The notes below the pieces were generated by a model. The model saw only the letters and a list, made by a program, of their open reading frames with translations, made no database searches and was not told where the DNA came from. The position numbers were made by a program, and so were the translations under genes. Shown here piece after piece: positions 9,038 to 15,831 of a DNA stretch of 22,906 nucleotides; position 1 is the first letter of the stretch; each line of letters begins with the position of its first letter. The DNA is from an uncultured Collinsella sp. (GTDB lineage Bacteria > Actinomycetota > Coriobacteriia > Coriobacteriales > Coriobacteriaceae). Location of the stretch: NCBI GenBank assembly GCA_900542085.1, contig UQMK01000033.1, positions 1-22,906 on the forward strand, read 5' to 3'.

Positions 9038-10141
9038 TTATTGCATTCCGTAAGGCGAAAGCATGGCACGCTGCGAGCAGCTCGCAAACCAAACCGACAC
9101 GAGCGCAAACATAAATCCGTTGGCAAAACCATTGGCAAACTGCATCGCGCCGCGCTTCCACCACAGCAGGCTACGGTGAAGTACCCCATCCGAAAGCACC
9201 ATGAACAGGCCCATGGCAAACGGAATAAAACACATCACGGCAAAGGCCGAGAACACACCCGAGATGGCCGACAGCACCAAAAATGGCGCCACGATGCCCA
9301 TCAGGTAAAAACCGGCACGAGCCTTGCCTTCCAGACGCTCGGCCTCAACATGGGCGCGACCGACCAAATCGCCACCCGAGGCACCGTTGGTGCCGGCGTG
9401 GCCCATACCGCCAATACGGACCTCGTCGCCATCGTGCGTACCGGCAGGAAACTCAATCGTCTGCTCGGAGGTCACACGGACACGCCCGCTGCCGCCGCAA
9501 TCGGGGCAGGGGTCGGCGACGACCTTACCGGAACCGCCGCACTCGGGGCAGACCGACTGAAACGTGCCGGCACCGAACAGGAAGGACAGGTCGACATCGA
9601 TGTGGCCGCGACCACCGCAGCTCGGACAGGTATGTGCATGCTCGGACGAAACAGAACCCGAGCCGCCACAGTGGCCACAGGTATCGAAGCGCGTATAGCG
9701 GACGGTCTTGCGGGCACCGCCCTTGGCCTCCTTGGCGTCGAGCTTGATATCGACGACCACGTTGGCGCCGTTCTCGGGATTATAGGCAGCCTGCCCGCGA
9801 CGCGGCTGGCCCCAGGCGCCACCAAAGGGAAAGCCGCCCTCAAAGGGATTGCCATAGCCTGCGCTGCCGGCGTAGCCGCCGCCATAGGGCGAAGCCGTAG
9901 GAGCGCCGGCGAAGGGGTTGCCCGAGCGCATGGCGTCGTAGCGCGCTCGCTTCTGCTCGTCCGAAAGCACGGCGTAGGCCTCGGAAACCTCTTTAAACTT
10001 TTCCTCGGCATCAGGTTCTTTGTTGACGTCCGGATGGAGCTTGCGGGCCTTTTGCTGGAAGGCCTTCTGTATATCACGCGAGGTGGCGTCCTTGGAGACA
10101 CCCAAAATCTCGTAGTAATCTTTTTCGTTCATCGTCGCCAT
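9038..10141 (-). CDS. Membrane-anchored DnaJ-like protein
   Basis: A 367-residue Hsp40-like protein. It has a J domain (DYYEILGVSKDAT, HPD at 36-38), a Gly/Phe/Tyr-rich stretch (about 74-112), the start of the first substrate domain, and four zinc repeats (CGHCGGSG, CPSCGGRG, CPECGGSG, CPDCGGSG, residues 155-219). After FPAGTHDGDEVRIGGMGHAG and GGDLVGRAHVEAERL (to about 270) the rest of the canonical C-terminal region is missing. Instead there are three hydrophobic segments (about 277-297, 298-317, 335-355). The frame is continuous with normal codon use, so I read this as a genuine gene and not a frameshift. The likely start is ATG at 10141 (AGGAGG nine bases upstream); a second ATG is at 10132. 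It probably recruits DnaK to the membrane, which is inference. Confidence 0.85.
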   Translation of the reverse strand: MATMNEKDYYEILGVSKDATSRDIQKAFQQKARKLHPDVNKEPDAEEKFKEVSEAYAVLSDEQKRARYDAMRSGNPFAGAPTASPYGGGYAGSAGYGNPFEGGFPFGGAWGQPRRGQAAYNPENGANVVVDIKLDAKEAKGGARKTVRYTRFDTCGHCGGSGSVSSEHAHTCPSCGGRGHIDVDLSFLFGAGTFQSVCPECGGSGKVVADPCPDCGGSGRVRVTSEQTIEFPAGTHDGDEVRIGGMGHAGTNGASGGDLVGRAHVEAERLEGKARAGFYLMGIVAPFLVLSAISGVFSAFAVMCFIPFAMGLFMVLSDGVLHRSLLWWKRGAMQFANGFANGFMFALVSVWFASCSQRAMLSPYGMQ

Positions 10142-10183
10142 GCGCGGCAACCTCCTGCTCACAGCAGCGTATATATTGCGGTA

Positions 10184-10189
10184 ATTCTA
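10184..10189 (-). promoter_or_regulatory. Possible -10 element upstream of the dnaJ-like gene
   Basis: TAGAAT on the minus strand, 43 bases upstream of the ATG at 10141. It is preceded by CCGCTCGGG, the same bases that precede TAAGAT in front of lepA. No convincing -35 hexamer is seen. Confidence 0.3.
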
Positions 10190-10199
10190 CCCGAGCGGC

Positions 10200-11432
10200 C
10201 TAAGCTAGACCCCAAAACAGCTCGAACAGCACATTTCCATCGAGCCAGCCCAAGTGGGTGGGCGCTAAACGGGCGCGAGCACGACCTGCGATAACGTCTT
10301 TCGAGGCGACGCACCCCGCATGCCCCTCGACATGGTCGGGCACCCAAGTGGCAAGGCCCAACTCGAGCGCACGGTCACAGGCCGCCGCCAGCTCGTCTGC
10401 AGCGATCACGCTTGCCGAGCGAACCAACAGATCGGACCCAATGCCACGCGTCATGCGGCAGGCGAGCATCAAATCCTCGGCCGCAGCCTCGCGCTGCGAC
10501 AGATACTCGGCATCAAACGTCATCGCGGCATCGTCGCGTTGCACCAAGCGCACGCGATACGCATCGCCGCGAGCAGGCACGTCGGGAAACAACCCGGCCA
10601 GGCGATCGAAATCCTCGGCGTCGAGCATACCGGCGGCAGAGCGACCCAAGCCCAGATAGCCCTGTCCAGTCCAATAGGCAATGTTGTGGGCGCACTCATG
10701 GCCGTCGAGCGCGTAGCTTGCAACCTCATACGGGTGATAGCCGGCCGCACCCAGGCACTCACGCGCCGCATCCATGCATGCAGCCTGAAAATCCTCGTCG
10801 GGCTCGAGCGACTCGTCGTGACACGCCATACGGTAGAGCGGCGTGCCTTCCTCGAGCGTGAGCGGGTACACCGATACATGATGCGGTTCCACCGCCAGTA
10901 CGCCATCGAGCGTGCGCTGCCAGCTTACGGCGGTCTGCCCGGGAAGGCCACACATCAGGTCGCAGGACACATCGAGCCCAGCGTCCTTAACCGCGGCGAT
11001 GGCTGCAAGGGCGCGGTGCGAATCGTGGATACGGCCAATCGCGGCAAGCTCGGCGTTGTCGAGGGTCTGAACTCCCAGAGAAATGCGCGTGACGCCCACC
11101 CCGGCAAGCGCCGCGGCGAGCTGCGAAGTCAACGACTCGGGATTGGCCTCGCAGGTAAACTCAACGGGCTTACACCACGCAGAGATACGCCGGGCGAGTT
11201 CTACCAGACGCTCCCCCGCCAGCGACGGCGTGCCGCCGCCAACATAGACGGTGCGGATCTGTGCAAGCGCGCCTGCGTCGCCAAAGGCATCGAGGCGCGC
11301 ATACAGCTGCCCAAAATAAGTATCGAGCGCAGCGCTCAGGTCGCACGGAGCAATACTGCGCGAGTCAAAGTCGCAGTACCGGCACTTTTGGGCGCAAAAC
11401 GGCACATGCACGTACAGCGCAGTAACGGCCAC
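10200..11432 (-). CDS. hemW: Heme chaperone HemW (radical SAM, coproporphyrinogen oxidase-like)
   Basis: HemW-family radical SAM protein; members once called oxygen-independent coproporphyrinogen III oxidases are mostly heme-binding chaperones. The 410-residue product starts ALYVHVPFCAQKCRYCDF with cluster cysteines C13, C17, C20, then VYVGGGTPSL, CEANPESL, RISLGVQTLD, DLMCGLPGQT and the HNIAYWTGQGYLGLG block that is typical of HemW. The start is GTG at 11432, two bases after the dusB stop, with GGAGG seven bases upstream. It follows lepA-dusB and precedes the dnaJ genes, the common lepA-hemW-dnaJ neighbourhood. HemN itself usually has an extra N-terminal residue block and CxxxCxxCxC, which is absent here. 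Confidence 0.93.
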   Translation of the reverse strand: MAVTALYVHVPFCAQKCRYCDFDSRSIAPCDLSAALDTYFGQLYARLDAFGDAGALAQIRTVYVGGGTPSLAGERLVELARRISAWCKPVEFTCEANPESLTSQLAAALAGVGVTRISLGVQTLDNAELAAIGRIHDSHRALAAIAAVKDAGLDVSCDLMCGLPGQTAVSWQRTLDGVLAVEPHHVSVYPLTLEEGTPLYRMACHDESLEPDEDFQAACMDAARECLGAAGYHPYEVASYALDGHECAHNIAYWTGQGYLGLGRSAAGMLDAEDFDRLAGLFPDVPARGDAYRVRLVQRDDAAMTFDAEYLSQREAAAEDLMLACRMTRGIGSDLLVRSASVIAADELAAACDRALELGLATWVPDHVEGHAGCVASKDVIAGRARARLAPTHLGWLDGNVLFELFWGLA

Positions 11433-11434
11433 CG

Positions 11435-12478
11435 TTAGGCCTCCAGCGGAAGAGCGGGCACCGACTCGCCGGCGGCAAGTGCGGCCTCGCAGGCCACCAC
11501 ATCGCGCTCGATATCATCGACCAATGCCATGAACTCCTCGTATGTGGAGCAACGCACCACCTGGGCGCGCCAGGCCGCAGCATGGGGCATGCCCTTTAGA
11601 TACCAGCTCGCGTACGTACGTGCACGCGACATGAGCGGCAACAGCTCGTGCGTGAGCGTCAGGTGCTCGCGCAGGGCATCCAGGCGCTCGACGGAGCTGC
11701 GCACCGACACCGGTATGCCATCGAGCGCAAGGGCGCGGGCATCGCCGAACACCCAGGGGTTGCCATAGATACCGCGCGCGATGAACACCGCACTGGCACC
11801 CGAGCTTTGCAGATGCTCCGCCGCGTCCTCGGCCGAGAACACATCGCCCGAACCAATCACGGGAATCTCGACGGCGTCGGCCACCTCATCGACGACCGAC
11901 CAATCGGCCTGGCCCGTATAGAGCTGCGTGGCACAGCGACCATGTACCGCCACCGCAGCTGCCCCTGCCCCCTCGAGCATCTGGGCAAACGTCGCGGCAT
12001 TGCGGTCTTCGGCATAAAAACCCTTGCGGATCTTCACGGTCACGGGAACATGCGCCGCGCCCACCGCCGCCTCGACGATCTTCTCGGCCAGGTCGGGCGT
12101 GCGCATAAGCGCCGAGCCCTCGCCCTTGGTAACGACCTTGCGAGCCGGGCAGGCCATATTGATATCAATGAGCGACAGGCGATCGCCCACGCGCTCCTCG
12201 ACGGCAGCGACGGCACTCGCAAACTGATCGGGCTTGGAGCCAAAGAGCTGCACGCAAATCTGCTGCTCTTCGTCGGCCGGCAGCACCAGGCGCCACGTCT
12301 TATTGCTGGCATAGGCAAGGCCCGCCACGCTCACCATCTCGCTGTAGGCAAGGTTGGCACCGCGGCGGCGGCACATGATGCGATAGGCGGGATCGGTCAC
12401 GCCGGCCATGGGAGCCATAAGGAACGGCTGCTCGGCATAGGCAGCCAGCAGCCGCGTACTGTATTCAGAGAGCGCCAT
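11435..12478 (-). CDS. dusB: tRNA-dihydrouridine synthase (DusB-like)
   Basis: FMN-dependent enzyme reducing uridine to dihydrouridine in tRNA. The 347-residue product has the TIM-barrel opening FLMAPMAGVTDPAYR, the catalytic cysteine C110 in DINMACPARKV, VTVKIRKGF, the HGRCATQLYTGQADW flavin/tRNA block and IPVIGSGDVFS followed by ARGIYGNPWVF. The ATG at 12478 is four bases after the lepA stop. The exact Dus subclass (A, B or C) cannot be fixed by eye; motif style and location favour DusB. It lies between lepA and hemW, so it is probably cotranscribed with both. Confidence 0.9.
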   Translation of the reverse strand: MALSEYSTRLLAAYAEQPFLMAPMAGVTDPAYRIMCRRRGANLAYSEMVSVAGLAYASNKTWRLVLPADEEQQICVQLFGSKPDQFASAVAAVEERVGDRLSLIDINMACPARKVVTKGEGSALMRTPDLAEKIVEAAVGAAHVPVTVKIRKGFYAEDRNAATFAQMLEGAGAAAVAVHGRCATQLYTGQADWSVVDEVADAVEIPVIGSGDVFSAEDAAEHLQSSGASAVFIARGIYGNPWVFGDARALALDGIPVSVRSSVERLDALREHLTLTHELLPLMSRARTYASWYLKGMPHAAAWRAQVVRCSTYEEFMALVDDIERDVVACEAALAAGESVPALPLEA

Positions 12479-12482
12479 GAAC

Positions 12483-14294
12483 CTACTCGTCCACCTTGAG
12501 AATCGCCATAAAGGCCTCCTGCGGGACCTCGACCGAACCGATGGCCTTCATGCGCTTCTTGCCCTCTTTCTGCTTCTCGAGCAGCTTGCGCTTACGCGAA
12601 ATATCGCCGCCATAGCACTTGGCCAAAACGTCCTTGCGGCGCGCCTTGACGGTGGAGCGGGCGATAATCTTGTTACCGATGGCGCCCTGAATAGGCACCT
12701 CGAACAGCTGGCGCGGGATGATTTCCTTGAGCTTGTCACACAGGCCGCGGGCCAGGCCATAGGCTTTGTCCTTGTGCACGATAAACGAAAGCGCGTCCAC
12801 CTCGTCGCCCGAAAGCAAAATATCGAGCTTAACGAGCTCGGAGGGACGGTACTCGTTGAACTCGTAGTCGAGCGAGGCATAGCCCTTGGTACGGCTCTTG
12901 AGCTGGTCAAAGAAGTCCAGGATGAGCTCGGCAAGCGGCATATCAAAGCGCATCTCGACCGATTTGCTCGTGAGATGGATCATGTCGGTCGTAATGCCGC
13001 GGTGCTCGATAGCGAGCTGCATGACGGCGCCCGTATACTCGGGCGGGCAGATAATCTTGGCCTTGAGGTAGGGCTCCTCGATGCGCTCGATGCGCGTAGC
13101 CTCGGGCAGATCCTGCGGGCTGCGAACATCAATCATCTCGCCGTCGGTCTTGTAAACGTGATAGTCCACCGAAGGGCTCGTAGCAATGAGGTCAAGGTTG
13201 AACTCGCGCTCCAGGCGCTCCTTGACGACTTCCATATGCAGCAGGCCTAAGAAGCCCACGCGGAAGCCAAAGCCGAGCGCCACCGAGGTCTCGGGCTCCC
13301 ACACCAACGACGGGTCGTTGACATGCAGCTTATCGAGAGCGTCGCGCAGATTCTCGTAATCCTTGTTGTCAATTGGGAACAGGCCCGTGTAGACCATGGG
13401 CTTGGCCTCGCGGTAGCCGGGAAGCGGCTCGGGACAGGGGTTCGACGCCCAGGTAAGGGTGTCGCCCACGTGCACGGCCTCGGGGTCCTTCAGGCCCGTG
13501 ACCACGTAGCCCACCTCGCCGACCGTCAGCGCATCGACCGGGGTCTCGGCGGGACGCTTGACGCCAACGCCATCGACCAAAAAGTCGCCCTCAGCCTGCA
13601 TCATGCGAAGGGTATCGCCCTTTTTAATGGAGCCGTCAAAGACGCGGACCGTGGCGACGACGCCGCGGTACTCATCGAAGTACGAATCCAGAATAAGTGC
13701 CTTGAGCGGCGCGTTCGCATCGCCCTTGGGCGGTGAGATCAAAAAGACAATGGACTCCAGCAAATCGTGAATGCCCTCGCCGGTCTTGCCCGATACGCAT
13801 ACGGCATCGTCGGCAGGAATCGCCAGGTCATCCTCGATCTCGGTCTTAACCTCGTCGGGGTGTGCAGAGGGAAGGTCAATCTTGTTGATGGCGGGCACGA
13901 TATCCAGGTTGGCGTTCATGGCGAGCGTCGCGTTGGAGACGGTCTGTGCCTCGACACCCTGCGTGGCGTCGACGACGAGCACCGCGCCCTCGCAGGCGGC
14001 CAGCGAACGCGAGACCTCATAGGTAAAGTCCACGTGGCCCGGTGTATCGATCAGGTTGAACTGATACGTCTCGCCATCGTCGGCGTCATAGGAAACGCGA
14101 ACGGCATTGGACTTGATCGTGATGCCGCGCTCGCGCTCGATATCCATGGTGTCGAGCAGCTGCGACTCCATGTCGCGCTCGTCGACGGTATGGGTGAGCT
14201 CAAGGATACGGTCACTGATCGTGGACTTGCCATGGTCGATGTGCGCAACGATCGAGAAGTTGCGGATGTGGGAAATGTCAATTGAAGTATTCAT
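12483..14294 (-). CDS. lepA: Elongation factor 4 (LepA)
   Basis: Ribosome-associated GTPase related to EF-G, implicated in back-translocation and in 30S biogenesis. The 603-residue product has G1 AHIDHGKS (17-24), G2 RGITI (56-60), G3 DTPGH (83-87), G4 NKID (137-140), and the LepA-specific C-terminal region near the end (KCYGGDISRKRKLLEKQKEGKKRMK, written here in part). The start is ATG at 14294. A frame extends 20 codons upstream but runs into the rpsT terminator. There is no clear Shine-Dalgarno sequence; instead TAAGAT ends seven bases before the ATG, which fits a leaderless transcript. It heads the long lepA-to-recO run. Length is the family norm of about 600. Confidence 0.96.
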   Translation of the reverse strand: MNTSIDISHIRNFSIVAHIDHGKSTISDRILELTHTVDERDMESQLLDTMDIERERGITIKSNAVRVSYDADDGETYQFNLIDTPGHVDFTYEVSRSLAACEGAVLVVDATQGVEAQTVSNATLAMNANLDIVPAINKIDLPSAHPDEVKTEIEDDLAIPADDAVCVSGKTGEGIHDLLESIVFLISPPKGDANAPLKALILDSYFDEYRGVVATVRVFDGSIKKGDTLRMMQAEGDFLVDGVGVKRPAETPVDALTVGEVGYVVTGLKDPEAVHVGDTLTWASNPCPEPLPGYREAKPMVYTGLFPIDNKDYENLRDALDKLHVNDPSLVWEPETSVALGFGFRVGFLGLLHMEVVKERLEREFNLDLIATSPSVDYHVYKTDGEMIDVRSPQDLPEATRIERIEEPYLKAKIICPPEYTGAVMQLAIEHRGITTDMIHLTSKSVEMRFDMPLAELILDFFDQLKSRTKGYASLDYEFNEYRPSELVKLDILLSGDEVDALSFIVHKDKAYGLARGLCDKLKEIIPRQLFEVPIQGAIGNKIIARSTVKARRKDVLAKCYGGDISRKRKLLEKQKEGKKRMKAIGSVEVPQEAFMAILKVDE

Positions 14295-14301
14295 GCGGAC
14301 T

Positions 14302-14307
14302 ATCTTA
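14302..14307 (-). promoter_or_regulatory. Probable lepA -10 element placing transcription at the ATG
   Basis: TAAGAT (TANNNT type) on the minus strand, seven bases upstream of the lepA ATG and just after the rpsT terminator T-run. At this spacing transcription would begin at or next to the start codon. No convincing -35 hexamer is seen. Confidence 0.45.
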
Positions 14308-14318
14308 CCCGAGCGGTA

Positions 14319-14355
14319 CAAAAAATGGAGCCTGTTCCATAAAACAGGCTCCATT
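14319..14355 (-). terminator. Rho-independent terminator after rpsT
   Basis: A perfect 13-bp stem (AATGGAGCCTGTT pairing with AACAGGCTCCATT, 6-base loop) followed on the minus strand by a T-run (six T in total). It starts about 36 bases past the rpsT stop and ends about 25-30 bases before lepA, cleanly separating the two. Confidence 0.93.
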
Positions 14356-14390
14356 TATGCGCGTAATCTGTGTGGTGTGAAATTTACAAC

Positions 14391-14657
14391 TTAGGCGTTG
14401 ATGCTGTTCACGAGCTTGGCAAGACCGGACTTGCGGTTGGAAGCCTGGTTCTTGTGGATAACATGCTTGGCGGCAGCCATATCGAGACGCTTGGTGACGG
14501 TCTTGAGGGCAGCCTGGGCCTTCTCGGCGTCGCCCTCGGCGACGGCGGACTGGACGTGCTTGGTCAGCGTCTTGAGCTCGGACTTGACAGCCTTGTTACG
14601 CATGCGAGCTGCCTCATTGGTGCGGATACGCTTCTTCTGAGACTTGATGTTTGCCAC
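14391..14657 (-). CDS. rpsT: 30S ribosomal protein S20
   Basis: Primary 16S rRNA binder. The 88-residue, Lys/Ala-rich helical product begins MANIKSQKKRIRTNEAARMR and ends NRKSGLAKLVNSINA, the expected S20 ends. The start is GTG at 14657, giving the conserved M-A-N-I-K-S; AAAGGA lies nine bases upstream. The frame continues upstream but without family similarity. It is monocistronic: its own extended -10 promoter lies about 76 bases upstream and a strong terminator follows. Placement next to holA and lepA is common across many bacteria. Confidence 0.97.
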   Translation of the reverse strand: MANIKSQKKRIRTNEAARMRNKAVKSELKTLTKHVQSAVAEGDAEKAQAALKTVTKRLDMAAAKHVIHKNQASNRKSGLAKLVNSINA

Positions 14658-14732
14658 TTCTGGAGTTCCTTTCGAGTTCCTTGCAAAAAATGTATGACAC
14701 CTCTGAGACACGGTGAGGTCATGCAAGCGCCT

Positions 14733-14741
14733 ACTATAGCA
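14733..14741 (-). promoter_or_regulatory. rpsT promoter, extended -10 (TGCTATAGT)
   Basis: TATAGT preceded by TGC on the minus strand, 76 bases upstream of the GTG. A consensus TTGACA exists but is about 32 bases upstream of the hexamer and so cannot act as its -35 at normal spacing. The same TGC prefix occurs in the ihf promoter. Confidence 0.5.
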
Positions 14742-14790
14742 CGCTCCCCCTCAAAGGGATAGAACGAATTTGTCAAATAGGCAGGTATCA

Positions 14791-15753
14791 TCACGATTTT
14801 CTCAAGATGTTCGTAATCCAGAGCAAAAGCGCGGTCTCCGAATCAGCCGAACCCTTGAGCGCGAGCTCCACATCGACGGCACCCTCGAGCGCGGCAACGA
14901 GCTCGGTCATCGAAAAACGACGGGCCCAGGTAAGGTGATTTTTGACCTGCCAGGCCTGAAGCTTGAGCGTCGCGGCCAGCTCACGACCCTGTCCACGCGC
15001 ATCGAGTGCCTTGGCGACGATAAGCTCGCGAATGCGCCCGCACAGCAGCGTGTAGGTCCACACATAGCTCTTGGCGGGCAGTAGATTGAAGAGCTCAAGC
15101 GAGCGGCGCATGTCACGGGCCGAGACCGCATTGAGAAAGTCCCAGGGCTGAACTTCGGCCGTGCGCACGATCCAGCGCTCTACATCGGCAAGCTCAATTT
15201 GTGGCGCCTCGACCATCTGGGCAAGCTTGGCCAAGTCGTTATCGAGCATACGAGTGTTCTCGCCCGAGCGCGAAACGAGCTCCTCGGCGGCGGCCGTAGA
15301 GATGGACTTTCCGTGCTGCGTCGCCATCTGCTGCACGCGGCGCGGGAGCTCCCAGCGCTTGGTGCCCGAACAGTCGATCACGGCCTTCTTGTCAATCTTG
15401 GCGATTGCCTTATACAGGCGCGTATTCTTGGCAAGTGAGTCGGCAATAATGAGACAGACCGTCGTGGGGCTGGGACTTGCGAGGTACTCGACAAGCGGTT
15501 CCGAGACCGCCTTGGCAAGCTTGGAGCAGCCGTCGAGGATCACCAGGCGAAACTCGCTGCCCATGGGAAAGGTATTGAGCGAGCCGATGATCGACTCGAT
15601 ATCGGGATCTTTCGTCATGTCGCGTTCATCGAGGTTGAACTCAACCATACCCGACTTTTCCAAGCGAGCTTTCATACGCGAGACGGCGTGGTCGCGCTTG
15701 ACCCCATCGGTACCGACGATCAGATATGCCGGCAGCAGACCGGTTTCGGACAT
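14791..15753 (-). CDS. holA: DNA polymerase III subunit delta
   Basis: Clamp-loader subunit that opens the beta sliding clamp. The 320-residue product opens with LLPAYLIVGTDGVKRDHAVSRM and has the AAA+-like delta fold features PMGSEFRLVILDGCSKLAK, LIIADSL, an acidic/helical middle block (ENTRMLDNDLAKLAQM) and a helical collar region at the C-terminus. As in other delta subunits there is no Walker A. The start is ATG at 15753 with GAGGGGAG four bases upstream; an upstream in-frame start at 15795 lacks support. It lies downstream of comEC, a classic comEA-comEC-holA-rpsT order. Confidence 0.92.
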   Translation of the reverse strand: MSETGLLPAYLIVGTDGVKRDHAVSRMKARLEKSGMVEFNLDERDMTKDPDIESIIGSLNTFPMGSEFRLVILDGCSKLAKAVSEPLVEYLASPSPTTVCLIIADSLAKNTRLYKAIAKIDKKAVIDCSGTKRWELPRRVQQMATQHGKSISTAAAEELVSRSGENTRMLDNDLAKLAQMVEAPQIELADVERWIVRTAEVQPWDFLNAVSARDMRRSLELFNLLPAKSYVWTYTLLCGRIRELIVAKALDARGQGRELAATLKLQAWQVKNHLTWARRFSMTELVAALEGAVDVELALKGSADSETALLLWITNILRKS

Positions 15754-15831
15754 TGCGCTCCCCTCTCGCAGGCTCTCATGTTTGTACCGTGCCATTTTAG
15801 CCCAGGGGTTGGTCCCGCGCCAACGACGGCA

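Noticed and set aside
14762..14777. TTGACA on the minus strand upstream of rpsT as a -35 element
   Set aside because: It is about 32 bases from the TATAGT hexamer, and no good -10 lies 16-18 bases downstream of it.
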